A DNA stretch of 64,000 nucleotides from Tretioscincus oriximinensis (lineage: Eukaryota; Chordata; Lepidosauria; Squamata; Gymnophthalmidae), in the NCBI GenBank assembly GCA_022410635.1, contig JAJVDF010000278.1:1435425-1499424 (forward strand), read 5' to 3'. The position numbers and the translations under genes are program-made. Below the pieces are notes generated by a model that saw only the letters and a program-made list of their open reading frames with translations, was not told where the DNA came from and searched no databases. How positions within the stretch are numbered: the stretch's first letter is position 1; the number at the start of each line of letters is the position of its first letter. This document shows positions 23,433 through 36,407 of the stretch, in pieces.

Positions 23433-25107
23433 TTTTCAGATATCAGTTGGGTAATAAATTTTAATCTACAACTGTCCATACCGTTTCTTTTAAAGGTTTT
23501 GTGTCATTATCTGTTTTAAGGGTGATTTTAAACTGATTTTAATGTTGTAATCAACCCAGGACTCCCTTTAGGAATAAGGTGGGTACTCAAATCATGAAAT
23601 AAATTGATTTGCCTAAATTGGAGCATTTTCTACCACCACACACACACACACCACCACCACCATTCTTACTGAATGAAGTCATCCCGCAATTGGCACAAGA
23701 ATCTGGTTCGATAGAAATAGTGTACACACTGGAACTGTAAAGTTTGAACAATTGTAATTGTAAAACGAGGGGTCAAGAAAACCTATTTCGGGCCAATTTA
23801 AGAAGGAGTTCATTTTTGCATTTGAGATCAAAGAGGTGATTCTTTCTGGGAAATACAACTATCCTGATAAATTACAGAATGAAGCAGAGAAAATGGAGGA
23901 GTCAGTTGTTTATTTATTAACAAAAAAAAACTTTGGAAAAAACAGAAGGAGAAAAACAGAGTTAAGATCTGATCCTGTCCGCAGCTTGCTTGCCTTTTCT
24001 TGTGTTTTTACTAATGGTCAAATTACTGCCTCCTCCTTTGCTTCTGCTTCATCACCAGCTTTTCGAAGGATCAGATCATCCCTGAGGCAGCTGCTTCCCT
24101 GGAAAACATTATCTGCCTTTTCTGTAATATCCAATTAGCCCAACAGAAAAAGTGGCAATCTGATCAGGTGTAAATAGCAAAAATGTCCTAAATAAAAATG
24201 CATATACTGAAGTCCGATGGCACTGATTGTTGTTATTTATTCCCATCTTTCAAAAAGTTGTTAATTTCTAAGAATTCTTATTTGTTTTTTATGTATTGTA
24301 TTTTAAATATAGAAATGTCAAGTTTTTTTGAAAATTCAGGTCTACTAGGTTATGTTCCCCTTAGACTGCAAACGCACTATACATTAGCGTGGAATGGAAA
24401 ATGCTTTAAATTGATCCAAACTGAACCCAGTTTGGATGCCTAATTTCACTTTGATATCCACTTCACATTAAGAGTCTGTATAGCACATGTGTCGACTGCT
24501 GAATCCTTCCCATTGGAGCTCCGGGGGTGGGGGGAGAGGCAGTAGCTGTTCGATGACGTGCTTCTTGCTTACACTCAGGCTCCTCCGCTGCCTCTGCTCT
24601 GTCTCCCGCCTCTCACCCCCTTTGATAATACCTGAAATAAGGCCCAAAGGGTACAGAGGGGGAAAACCAGCCAGACTTGGTCACCCCTTTGGCAAGATGC
24701 AGGGAGGGCTTGCAGGGTAGCCAGGAAGAAGGAAGGGTCTGGCTAAAATAAAAAACTTTTCCAGCCCCATGGGCTCTGGAATGGTGGGGGGGCAGTTCAG
24801 TGGTGCCTGGGAGTCTAGAAGGGAGAGCGTGTTGTTTTGCGAAGTCCCTGATAACAGATTGGGTAGATCTGCATCATCGCCATCAAATCCAGTCCTATTT
24901 GTTCCCCCCCCTTTCCTCCCTCCGTCCCTAGCAAAAAATAAAAAGAGATTGTGTTTTGGAGTATGTGATGCGCAAAAGGAGCTCTGCACAGAATGGTGGT
25001 CAGGAAGAACTGGCTGAAAATGTTATGTGCGCAGCCACCCAGCCCAGGAATGCCTCTTTCCCTAATAGGCTGAGGCTCCTGTCATGTCAGGGCTGAGTGT
25101 GAATCTG
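23433..25107 (+). other. RASA2 intron 4, middle part
   Basis: No supported gene. Includes (CA)n/(CCA)n near 23636-23660, a degenerate L2-like tail near 23560-23600, and a more GC-rich patch at about 24490-25020 of unknown origin. Confidence 0.5.
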
Positions 25108-25332
25108 AACATAAGAACATAAGAAGAGCCATACTGGATCAGGCCACAGCCCATCAAGTCCAGCATTCTGTGTCACACAGAGGCCCACCAGATGCACCTG
25201 GGCAGTCCGAACAGAGGAAAGCAAAATATGCACCTGTTCATGACTCCCTGCAAATGGTATTTCAGGAGTCCTGCCTGTTGCTCCATCCCAGAGCCAACAT
25301 CCAGACATCCATCCTAGTATCCATTTATCTGT
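25108..25332 (-). mobile_element. CR1 LINE 3' end
   Basis: Begins with the octamer-type tail gaacataagaacataagaag, followed by agccatactggatcaggcca and the body shared with 52853 and 54285. 5'-truncated copy in intron 4. Confidence 0.85.
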
Positions 25333-26495
25333 GACGGGAGCATCCACATACATGAGAGTGGCTATAGATTCAACTAATGTGAATGGCAAAACCCAGCAAT
25401 GGTGCCAGAATTAGGCCATGAACTCCATAGCTGAAACAATGGTGTGCGTATTGAGAGAAGGGAAGCACTTCGGAGTTGTATTTTGTGGTAATACAATTGG
25501 GACAGTGGATGTTGGATACACAGTTGTGCCAGTGTTAAGGGGCAATGCGAATGCAGCAGAAATTTTGTTTGTATACTGACAGAGTAGGCAGTTACTGTTA
25601 GCACTAGTAATATCAATTTAGAATCTTTGAAAAGATCTTTATACCTTAATCAATTATGCATAGAAACTAGTGCCTCCTTTCCTCCCACTCAGTGATTGGT
25701 ACCCTCTACTATTTATCTTTCATTTTGAATCAAAGTGACTAATACTTCAAGTTTTTTTACCTATTGCAAGTGGATCATTCTGTTCTCTTTAGTGGTACAT
25801 TTTCTCTCTTGCTAATTCAGTATATTTCATTAATATTTCAAATGTAATTTGGTATTTAATATGCAAAATTCAATTCTGTATATTCCATTTCATATAATAT
25901 TTCCATATGGTTATCAATTGTGTTTCTACCCAATCATTTGTCTACTTATTTTTTTCAATTTCTTTTATCTCCCCCCCAAATATGTATCTGTTGATATTGC
26001 CTCTAGAAAAACATTTACATGCCTTTTTTAATAATAGGGAAATCTTCATATTATTCAAATATGTTAATTGATATGGTATTTCATACCAGTTATGAATTAA
26101 TTCCATTTTCATTTCTGTAATCCTTATATGCTAATCCTGGTGAAGCCCCTTATTATAATATTTGATGTGAATCTGTCTGTATTATTGTAGAATTGGTGAA
26201 AATTCTACAAGATTTAAGAAATAGTTAAACAGAGTTTACAATGTGTATTTTCATATATGATAGGTCATCTTTCACTGTATGGAGAAAAGTGGTCTTAATT
26301 TTTGATGCATATACAGAAAGCAAATTTGATATATCTTTTTATTAATGGCATCAGTTTTCCTGCTAGTGCTTCCATATTCCTAATTTATATCTGTTCTATA
26401 TCAAAAATATTTTAATGTATGAATTAATGTATGGATGTTGAGAAAGTAATTCTTTATTGACTATTCTGACTGAAACTGCATTTTCCCCCCAACAG
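25333..26495 (+). other. RASA2 intron 4, last part
   Basis: AT-rich, no supported feature before exon 5. Confidence 0.5.
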
Positions 26496-26572
26496 GGAAA
26501 AGTTCACCTTGAATTAAAACTGAACGAACTGATAACAGATAATGGAACAGTATGCCAGCAACTAGTAGTACA
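26496..26572 (+). CDS. RASA2: RASA2 exon 5 (C2A-C2B link, residues 128-153)
   Basis: Acceptor aacag after a polypyrimidine tract, donor gtaaga. Encodes GKVHLELKLNELITDNGTVC and then QQLVV, entering C2B. It is isolated between introns of 6.4 and 9.8 kb. Confidence 0.96.
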
Positions 26573-27544
26573 GTAAGAACATTTGTCAGTCTTTGTTATA
26601 ATTGTGCTTGATTGTGAGAGACTGTGTGTGATGATAGATGCTATGTCTGAAGCTTCATTAACTCTGCCCTGTTTAGATGGAGTTAAATTGTCCTAGGTGT
26701 CCCCAAGAGTTGTTTTATTTTGTTTATTTGGAGAAAACACATCAAGAAAAGACCGTGTTGCTACCCTACCTTGATAATTTTTGCATGCTGTCTCTGGAAG
26801 TAAAGAACTGGGGTTGTTATGGGACAATTGCTATAAAGAGAGAAGCGTTTCTGGTCCTTTCGTTATAATTAAGATGCTAAGGTACACTTCAGACCACAAA
26901 GGTTTTTGAAGGTACTGGAGAGACAAATATCCTATCAATAAATTATGTTTGACTGATTTGTACCTTTCTTAAGAGTTAGGGTTAACCATAGCTGATACTA
27001 GTTTTCCAAATTGTGGAAGTTTCGTTTTTACAATTAGCCATTTTAGCTAACACTGTCACAAGGTGGTGGTGGTGATGATTTCTTTGGTTAAATCATTGAA
27101 AGCAGATCTCACATTGCAAAAGATGTGTAACATGCTTAAAATTTAGTCTTAAATATTTTATTGTCGTTGTTATTTTTCATCAGGAAATGGAGCTTTTCAG
27201 TATTTATGGCTTAACAATAAAGTTACAGGGACACTGTACAACAAACAATAAATTGTGTCACTATTCATTTATTCTACAAATCTGGCAAGAAATAATCAGC
27301 TAGGTGAGCACTTTTGAAAGCACTGAGGGGGGAAATAGCAGTAGAGAAGTTTGTTGCGTGAACTGGTTAAAAAAAACCATAGTTTGTAAGACTTTAATAT
27401 TTGCAGTTGCTTCATTTGAAGGTCAGACTATTCTATAGTTGGATGCAATGTTTATGAATAATTGAATTCAGAGTGGAAGGCTTACAGTGCATCTTACTCG
27501 CTGATGAACTGACTAGTCTGTGGATAAAACCTAGATTAATCTAG

Positions 27545-27714
27545 GTCAGTAGTTTTTAGACAGCAGGAAAAGAATCTTGGAATGTTGGTGGATAGTTCAG
27601 TGAAGGTGTGCAGCAACAGCAAAAAAAGCAAATTCGATGTTAGGGATAATTAGGAAAGGTATCAAAAACAAGTTGGCAAATGTTGTTTTGCCTCTTTATA
27701 ATTCTGTGGTAAGG

Positions 27715-27749
<35 letters not shown>

Positions 27750-28345
27750 AAATCTCAAAAAAGCTGTTTTGGAACTGGAGAAGGTTCAGAAAAGGGCAAC
27801 AGGAAAAGAATGATCAAGGGACTGGATTATGAAATCCAGCTGCAATGTCTGGGCCACTTCAGCCTTGAAAGACAGCGTTTGAGAAGAGACCTAATTGAGA
27901 TGTATAAAATCATATATGGGATTCATAAGGTGAACAGAGAAGAACTATTTTCTCTATCACACAACACTAGGACTAGGGGCATTCCTTGAAACTGATGGGC
28001 AGATGAGTGAGGACAGAGAAAGGAAAGTATTTTTTTCACCCAGAAGGTCATCGGTATTTGGAATTTACTTCCAGAAGAGGTGGTAGTAGGTAGCAGCCTG
28101 GATAGCTTTTAAGACAGGATTAGACAATGGAAACCAAGGGTATAAACAGCTACTAGGATGGATGTCTTGATACTGCCTCCAAGATGGTGCAACAGGCAGT
28201 TTTCCTGAAATGCCATTTGCAGGGCGTCGTGAACAGTTGAGGATTTTCCCTTCTTCTGTTCCCGACTGCCCTGGTGCAATTGGTGGGCCTCTGTGTGAGA
28301 CAGAATGCTGGGCTAGATGGGCTCCGGCCTTATGTTAGAAGTTGA
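27545..28345 (+). mobile_element. CR1 LINE 3' region, plus strand
   Basis: About 800 bases of the C-terminal reverse-transcriptase region and 3' UTR. Recognisable peptide pieces include PHLEYCVQFWSP-like and KGLDYEIQLQCLGHFSLERQ, then the 3' end gggctagatgggctccggcc and ttatgttagaag. Frameshifts make it non-coding. Lies in intron 5. Confidence 0.88.
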
Positions 28346-28519
28346 GACAGTAAGTTAAGATATATTTTTAAAAATTATGGAGATTCCTAATGCACCCTTA
28401 ACTAATCATTGTACAAAGTTTTTCTTGATGGTGAATTACCTAGTTGAAGATACTGCTTTGCAGTGATTTCAATTGTTTCTTCAAAGATAACTCCAAAGTC
28501 TTGTGACAGCATGTTTTTT

Positions 28520-29578
28520 TTAGCNTCCTGGACTTGATTTCTGAGTTTCTGTGGAGAGTTTTAGTCTCCATGGCTTTTGTTAACTTTGACCATAATTTAC
28601 TTTTAGATTTTTCTGATGAATTAAGAGTGAATTGGTTTCCTCAGGGGTTGATGGAGCCACTGGGAGAAGTCATCAGTAGATTTCGAGTGAAGTGTCATCA
28701 GTGTGCAGCTTACATTCAGCTCTACCTCTCCATTCCATTTGAATTAGGAGAGATGGTTGAAGTGTTCAACAGGTGCCTGAAGGTAGTAATGGCTGCACCT
28801 TCAGCAAATTGAGGCTGAATCCAAACAAGATTGAGATGCTGTATGTCAGAGTGTCCCAAGTCTGAAGTTCGGCGGCATCTGGTCCTTGATGCCTCGAATT
28901 TACCTATGGGGGATGGGTGTGAAATTTGGGGGGCGCTTCTGGTGCACTGATGCTTGAAAATCAGATGGAGGCTATAACATGGAGTGTCTACGTCCAATTA
29001 TGGCCACTTCTGGACAGGGATGGTCTGGTCACAATAATCCATGCTCTGGTAACTTCCAGATTGGACTATTGTAATATGCTGTGTATGGGTCTGCCCTTGA
29101 AAACATTTCGGAAGCTGCAACTGGTGCAGAACACAGCTACTAGACTGCTGACTTGAACACCAGGGCAGACACATGCCAGGCTTGAAAGTGCTGCACCAGC
29201 TGCCAATTTGCTACTGAGTCCAAGGCATTAATCTTAAATTACCAGGCCCTAAATAACTTGGGCCCCAAATATCTAAAATAATGTTTTCTCCCATATCAAC
29301 CTGTTCCTGCTTTAAGATCTGCAGAGGAGATCTCCTGACTGTCCAACCTCCCTCAGTAGCATAGAAAGTAGGAACCTAGGACAGGAGCTTCTCACTGACA
29401 TCTNCTATGGAAGTCTCCCCCTGGAGGTGTATTCTCCTCTTTAACCAGGCCTTTGGTTGAAAAACCACCTCTCTCTTCTCTACTTTCCTAATTCTGTTTT
29501 TATTGTTAATTGCCCTGAGACCTTCGAGTATAGAGCAGTAGAAATGCAATTAATTAATTAAATAAATAAATAAATAAA
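28520..29578 (+). mobile_element. Degenerate L2 LINE
   Basis: Translated pieces align to the young L2 at 33905: LMEPLGEVISRFRVKCHQ (the YADD site is lost here), HALVTSRLDYCNMLCMGLPL, then VQNTATRLLT. Many stops and frameshifts. Ends in an (AAAT)n tail. Older than the 33905 copy. Confidence 0.85.
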
Positions 29579-32500
29579 TTCCTATCTGCAAGAACAGACT
29601 CAGAAATCAGTATGACTGACTGTGTCTCTGTGCCCTGACAGCTAGGCTGCAGGGTGTCTCGGGGGGGTCACCAGGCCTATTTAACTCTTCTGTGAAGGCT
29701 CTGGGATCGCTCATCATATGTTCCCAATAAGCTGATTATACTTGGCTATTACTTTTTTACATCTTAATCAAAAAAGACAGCAAATGTCCTGAGCTAGTGC
29801 TTGGAAGCAGGGATAGGTAGGGTGAGGCCAATAAACAGAGCTTGAACCCTGAGAAGCTAAAAACACTGTGAAATGGAAGCTTCCAATTTCAGGAGTTCAA
29901 AAATTTGTTTTGTATAAAATTGCACTCTCTTTGAAAGGGTAATATTACTCTGATATTACTTTTAGAACCATCAGTATTGACTCAGATTACAATGAAGTAT
30001 ACTGAAACACGTATCTTCTCAAACCTGTCTTCCAAACCTGTGCATCTGGGTGGGTAATGAAGCAAATTCTCAAGAACCACAGACAGGAAATTTTATTGTC
30101 TTGTTAATATCTTGGTTATATTTTACACTTGTGAAAGAAGTAGTCAGATTGTAACCTGACTGTTCAAAGCACTAAACAGCTTAACTTCTGCTTCATTTGT
30201 TTTCTGTTTATGATTTTATCTGATTGCTCCCTTAAAATCTTAAACTGTTTATTGATAGAAGAAAGAGTTTTATAAATAATGCAAAAAGGAAAAAAAAAGC
30301 ATCGAACAGGTATCTGCTAAAAGTGTATAGTTTAATATTATCTATGTATTTTATCATAAATAAATTGCTCTGTAATGTCTGTCCTTTTCCCACTAAAGAC
30401 AAGACATCTATCAGGTGTTTGATATGTAGAAGTGGCTTTGGACATCTTTGGAAAGAATAATGTATCTGCTTGCTGTAATCAAATTAGTTATTTTTTTCTT
30501 CAGTGTTTGTCTTTGGGTTAACATTGTTTTTAATACTGGATAAATGAAAGTACAGATATACCTTGCTTGACAAGCCCCCACTTTACAAAGTAACATCTTT
30601 GCAACCACTCAGTTTTAGGCCAATGTTCAAAAAGATATTACTTCTATTGCCTCCTACTTTACAAGCAAAAAAATTGATATAGGTAGTCAGGGGCTGTCTG
30701 TATGTCAAAAGTTCTAAGAAGAATCAAGTGCTGTATGTGGGACAGCTGATGCTCAGATGAAAGAGAATGAGGATTAATTAGTCTTTGAGAAGGAATGACG
30801 ATAAATCAGCCTCAGTTTATGTGTCATNATCCTACAATATATCCATGCATTTTCTATACAAATTTTCATCATGCCTGATAGAGAGGAGAAAAGTTTGGGA
30901 AAATGCTCTGAGGGTTGGATCATGTTAAATTATTTGTACATACTGTTTGATTTCCTTTCTATTCAAAACCCGTAAAAATAATATTTGAATTATCTAATAA
31001 TAAAAGAGACAAAAATGAGATGAATTAATGAGGTGTAATGATCCCTTTTCTTGGTTAGAATAAATTTACAATCATGTTTTTACATTGTATATTTTATTGT
31101 ATTTATTGATAAGTTATATATTGTAAAATATGGGGAATTGATATACCTTAGAAAAAAATCGTAGATGTACTATTTTAAAATAGCTTGTAAAAATAAACAA
31201 GTATGGCATGATCTGAGAACCAGTGCAATAGTAGTAGGGTGGATATTAGACTAAATACCTCTTGTTATATTTGATATAATATTTTAATTAGAAATGCATC
31301 TCATGATTACAAGTATTGAGAGATTGATATAAACATCTAAAGGTTGTAAGAGAGAAACATTTAGTAAAATAAAGTATTAAAGGAGTTCCTTCCTAATTTT
31401 GGAAACAGAAAATTGAGATGGATATAACATCAAAAGTTTTCTGCTTGGGATCTATTCTTGATTCCCAGCAGAAAACTCCAGGATTTCATAAGTTTAGCTG
31501 CTTTGTAGAGTTGCTGTGGATGGCTAAAGAGGGGAGACCTCACCGCTTCACTGGACAACAGAGGAACATGGGAGGGGCGACGAGGGTTTTATATCCTCCT
31601 TCCTCCTCCCATTGCCAGGAAGACGCATCACTTCCCGCTGCCCACTTCCTGGGCAGCAAGAAGGGAGCATGCTTCCTAGGGGGCCTCCCCTTTGCCCTCC
31701 AGTAGCAACAGCCAGCGCTGTCATATTTGACAAAGGCTTATGGACCTCCATAGAACTGTAGTTTCAAGACATCTATCTCTTTATTTTTCTTAGAGACTCA
31801 TCTGTTAGGGTATTTTTTTGTTTAATTCTTTAATGATTATATTTGGGGGAGTTGAACTTGATGATTTCTGAGATAATGCACACCTTTTTATTCTGTGATA
31901 CTTTTGTTTTACTTGACATTTTTGTATTCTTACAAACGAAAAGTATAATTATTTCACTTGTACTTTGTGGTTTCTCAATTGTCATGTCAAATTCATATTT
32001 TCTTTTTTGTANTTACTGACCCCAGATTATTTAGATAATGAAGCCTTTCCTTTCATTCTCCTAGTCAGGAAGATTTTGTCTGAAATCAATCCATTATTCC
32101 ACATTAAATGTAAGGTTGTGGAAGTCCTGACAAACCAGAAAAAAAGATTGTAAAGTGAGATATTAGATGTTCTCATATACAGTGTATTCATGTGTATGAA
32201 GACCCCTTTCTTTAGAGAAGAGCATATTCTTTGACACTTTGTCCAAGAAAGTTGCCCGATCTTTGGGGTGGGTCCTGAAGAGCATCACTGCACCCACAGG
32301 TGTCACTTTGTCCAGATTGTCCAGACCTTGAACAAGGTTCCTAGGTATCTTAATTACTTTTGGCGTTATGTTCCCATTATATGAATGCTACTATTAAGGC
32401 TGCTTTTCAAAAGCTAAGTCATAATAGCAGATTTATTTTAACATCTACCTGTCCATTGGAAGAGGTGGTTCATATGATATTAAAAAGTTAAGTACCATCT

Positions 32501-32993
32501 GATAAAAAATAAAAGAGTCTTAGTTTTTCTGTTTGCTCAATAAATACAAACTGAAGCAACTTTCCCAGTAAAAGTATCCAATTGTTAGATTGCAATGATT
32601 TTTAACTTTCATCAAACTTGATTGCATGTGATTTCACAATAGTGGCTTGCATGAGCCAGCATGACGTTGAGCATGCCACAAGATTGCCTTGTTTGTTTTC
32701 TCTATTTTGGAGTTCTCAAAAAGAGGAGAGTAGGTATACTCTCTGACCTCCCATCACATGGTTAGTTGTTCACATCCAAACTAGAATGGTTTCTGGCTGA
32801 GTCAAACCTGTTGAATTAGTTTGTGTGCATTCCTAATTCATAGACATCTCTTTAAAACATGTATATTGTTCTGACAGTGTTCTGTTTAGAACGACACCAA
32901 AGAAATTGGCAGTGTTCCTGAAAATGTACTGTTTTGGTTACTCAAAGATGTGACAGCAGGATTGTTCACAAATTGTTTCTTTATTAGGCAATC
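29579..32993 (+). other. RASA2 intron 5, middle
   Basis: AT-rich intron. Only a GC-richer patch at 31530-31710, similar to 49740-49830, stands out. Confidence 0.5.
31630..31710 (+). repeat. Unclassified repeat shared with 49740-49830
   Basis: Both loci contain cacttcctgggcagc followed by an agaag-rich segment, cctccc runs and tagcaac. Same orientation, about 18 kb apart. The family is not recognised. Confidence 0.55.
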
Positions 32994-33041
32994 CAGTGTA
33001 ACTGGGATCTGAATATGCAGTGTAACTGGGATCTGAATATG
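32994..33041. repeat. Perfect 24-bp tandem duplication
   Basis: Unit 32994-33017, starting cagtgtaactgggatctgaa, is repeated exactly at 33018-33041. Two copies only, so it is either recent or recently homogenised. Confidence 0.95.
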
Positions 33042-33254
33042 CAGGCTTGGCTGTGCTTGGCCAGCTGCTCAAGTCTGCCATTGCAACCTTAGCTCAGTTT
33101 GCTCACCTAACAACTCAACTCAGCAATATTTCTCCTGCTTACTGTTTCATGCATGAGGGAAGGTTGTTTTTACTTTGTAATAGATTGTGTGGTAATCAAC
33201 TATAGCACAGGAGCAGGTTTCTTTTATCGCTCTTCCTTTATGTTGTGGCAAAAA

Positions 33255-33425
33255 GAATGCCAGTTTGGTGTAATGTTTAGAGTGTTGGACTATTATCTGG
33301 TAGTCTCTGAGTTCGATTTCACACTCCTCTATGGAGCCAACTAAGTTACCTTGGGCTAGACAGTTATTTAGAACTCTCTCAGCCCCGCATATTTCATAGA
33401 GTGTTTGTTGTGGAGAAAGCAACAA
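33255..33425 (+). mobile_element. tRNA-derived SINE, family A, 3'-truncated
   Basis: Matches the 12066 copy: gccagtttggtgtaatgttt, agagtgttggact, a B-box-like agttcgattt and gtggagaaagcaacaaa, then stops before the L2-like tail. Confidence 0.82.
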
Positions 33426-33904
33426 ATTTAATTAATCATTTAATTAATTTATTTAAAATATATATATTCTGCTTCTAAGGTTCCAGAGAAGATTGCAAAG
33501 GAAGATAAAATGTATTTTATCCAGCCATCCTCCCTCCATTTCCTCTCTGGTAGAACTGCTTTCAGAAACTGGGAATCAAACCAAATTTAAATCCATGCAA
33601 ACTCCTAAATAGTGTAGTGTATATCCTTTCTTGTCTTACTAAATTGATTTGGGATTGTAATTCAGGAAAAAAATCGGATTGGGGTTCATACTTTAAACTG
33701 GAGTTATACATTGGGTTTTACATTGGGATTTATAGTTTTGAGGATTTGATTGTTATAGAGAACTACAAATGCGCCAACTTTTTAATTAATTTGAATTAAA
33801 GCATTTTATGGATTTCTGTCCTTCATGCTTGTGTCTCTAAGGAAGAGAAACAAGTTCCCGTCTATTAAAGTTTAAAGGCAACTGACCAGTAGTGCTATTT
33901 CTAC

Positions 33905-35762
33905 ATTCTACATCGTTGTGACAATTTTGCCAGGCACTTTCAGGGCAAAGTCGCTCAGATTCGTACGGAATTGGACTCCACATTGAGCAGTGATCGAAGG
34001 GAGGTGTCCGGGGCAACGTCTGGTCCTGTTGTATGGGATCGGTTTCGGTTGTTGGATCCTGAGGAGGTGGACAAGCTGCTGGGAGATGGGAGGCCTACCA
34101 CCTGTNCCCTTGATCCTTGCCCCTCTTGGTTGGTTAAGGCCAGCAGGGGCGGTTTGGCCTGTTGGATCCAGGAAATTGTCAACGCCTCCTTGCGGGAGGG
34201 GGAGGTTCCGGCGGCTCTGAAAGAGGCGCTAGTCCGCCCCCTCCTCAAGAGGGCTTCCCTGGATCCGGAGGTCCTGAATAACTACCGCCCGGTGGCGAAT
34301 ATACCATACCTGGGCAAGGTCTTGGAGAGGGTGGTGGCCGCCCAGCTGCAGGCTCGCTTGGATGAAGCTGATTATCTAGATCCTTGTCAATCCGGCTTCA
34401 GGGGGGGGTTCGGCACTGAGACAGCCTTGGTCGCCCTGATGGATGACCTACTCCAGGAGAGAGACAGGGGCANTGGGTCCCTGTTGATACTCCTGGATCT
34501 CTCAGCGGCTTTCGATACCATCGATCATGGTATCCTTCTGGAACGTCTTCGGGGGCTGGGATTGGGAGGTACTGTCTTGCAGTGGTTCTCTTCCTACCTC
34601 CGGGNACGACTCCAGAGGATAGCAATGGGGGACTGCGTATCGACACCCTGGGTGCTCTCGTGTGGAGTGCCTCAGGGTTCGATCCTGTCTCCCATGCTCT
34701 TTAACATCTACATGAAGCCGCTGGGTGAGGTCATCAGGCGGTTTGGAGTGGGGTGCCATCAATATGCTGATGACACCCAGCTCTATCTTGCCATGCCATC
34801 AGAATCAGGTGAGGCCGTAGCAGTGCTGGACCGTTGCCTGGAGGCGATCAAGGGCTGGATGGGATCTAACAAATTGAGGCTGAACCCTGACAAGATGGAA
34901 GTGCTATTGGTAAAGGGATCCCGTGTCCAGAAACTTGATAGACACCCGGTTCTTGATGGAGCAGGCTTGCTCCAGAAGGAACAGGTGCGTGATCTGGGGG
35001 TCCTTCTAGACTCGTCACTGTCACTTGAAGGTCAGGTGGCAGCGACAGCTAGAACGGCCTTTTCCTATTTACGATTGGTCCGCCAGTTGCGGCCNTTCCT
35101 GGACAGGGGGTCTTTGGCCACGGTTCTTCATGCTCTGGTAACCTCCAGATTAGACTACTGCAATGCACTCTACCTGGGGCTTCCCTTGAAGACGGTTCGG
35201 AGGCTGGAGCTAGTGCAGAATGCAGCAGCTCGTCTGCTGTCGGGTGTGTCTGGCCGGACGTCCATCACGCCGGTCCTCAAAGAACTGCACTGGCTACCTA
35301 TTCGCTACCGAGCCCAATGACGTATAAAGCCCTAAACGGTTTGGGTCCTGAAGACTTGAGGGAGCGCCTTTTCCCATATAGTCCTGCCCGGTCTCTGCGA
35401 TCAGAAGGAGAGGGCCTTCTAGTTGTCCCCTCCTGCTCTAAGATAAGGGGGGCGGGGGCGCGGGGAAGAGCCTTCTCGGTAGTGGCCCCGATATTGTGGA
35501 ACGGCCTCCCCTCGGAAGCACGCCAGGCGCCTTCTTTACTATCTTTTAGGCGCCTGGTAAAGACCTATCTCTTCCCCTGGGCCTTTTCATGTTAGCCCCC
35601 CCCCCCCACCAGAGGACGACATTTTTAACAGTTGTGTTTTATGATTTTAATCTTGTGAAGGTCATGGCGACCCAAATTTTTAAATTTTTGTAAGCCGCCC
35701 TGGACACCTTCGGGGGGAAGGGCGGGGTAAAAATCTTTTAAATAAAATAAATAATAAATAAA
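33905..35762 (+). mobile_element. Young L2 LINE, 5'-truncated, with reverse-transcriptase frame
   Basis: An open frame from before 33971 to the stop at 35318-35320 encodes the L2 reverse transcriptase: NNYRPVANIPYLGKVLERVV, a CQSGFR motif, [27 protein letters not shown] and the catalytic YADD at 34763-34774. After YRAQ the frame is lost where other copies continue FKVLTLTYKAL; the C-terminus resumes at 35317-35595. The 3' UTR ends with gccgccctggacaccttcgg and an (AAAT)n tail. The endonuclease end is missing, so it is not autonomous. Confidence 0.93.
33971..35320 (+). pseudogene. L2 reverse transcriptase fragment (about 449 aa)
   Basis: Retains the catalytic motifs, including YADD. N-terminally truncated, with no ATG at its first codon (TTG), and cut short by a small deletion at the YRAQ position. 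Part of a dead LINE copy inside RASA2 intron 5 and not a host gene. Confidence 0.9.
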
Positions 35763-36323
35763 TTCTCTTTCTCAGTTGGCTTTACAGCTAGGGAGATAGG
35801 ATGCTGCAGTATATTATTTGTTCAGGAATATTGTTTCTCTTAGCTCTGCTATGCTTAAATAGAGCATAGAAGTGTCTTCAGGCCTATTCATCCTTGACAG
35901 AATACAGTGAAAGGCCAGAACAGTGGGGTTTGTCATGAGCCATGTACTGATATCATACCCAGTGTCAAACCGCTTCACCTCTTTCAGCTGCAAAGCCAGC
36001 TGGGAAATGGAATGCAGTGAGGGACAGAGTACTGGTAAATGTTGCTGTTAACTTTTTAATGTGGGGGATTTTGCACTGGCCCCACTGATATAGAAGCAGT
36101 GGATGAAAGTCCACTTCCATGTGCAGGATCTCGTGTTCACTTCAGTTTGCATTAAATGAGCTTTATGGTTACCAGTGTATTGAAAATAAATATTAAATGT
36201 ATGTAGACCTGTTAAAAATAAACTTGGAATAATTAAAAATTAGAATATGAAACCATGATATTTATATATCAAACTCAGCTAATTTGCTTTATCTTTTGTT
36301 CTCTCTCTACTTTTTAATCTTAG
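35763..36323 (+). other. RASA2 intron 5, last part
   Basis: No feature that I can support ahead of exon 6. Confidence 0.5.
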
Positions 36324-36407
36324 CTTAAAGGAATGTCATGGACTGCCTCTTATCAATGGACAAAATTGTGATCCCTATGCTACAGTGTCTGTTGTGGGTC
36401 CTTCAAG
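36324..36407 (+). CDS. RASA2: RASA2 exon 6 (C2B domain, residues 153-181)
   Basis: Acceptor cttag, donor gtaata. Encodes [20 protein letters not shown] and continues to VVGPS. The CDPY motif (Asp169) is the classical C2 loop-1 aspartate; the earlier loop position is not Asp, so calcium binding is likely incomplete. Confidence 0.96.

Noticed and set aside
22964..23464. 166-aa frame in intron 4
   Set aside because: No recognisable domain, overlaps the inverted repeat dimer at 23298, and shows no splice or promoter context.
24487..25017. CpG-island-like patch as an internal promoter
   Set aside because: Moderately GC-rich, but CpG is sparse and there is no downstream exon. More likely repeat-derived.
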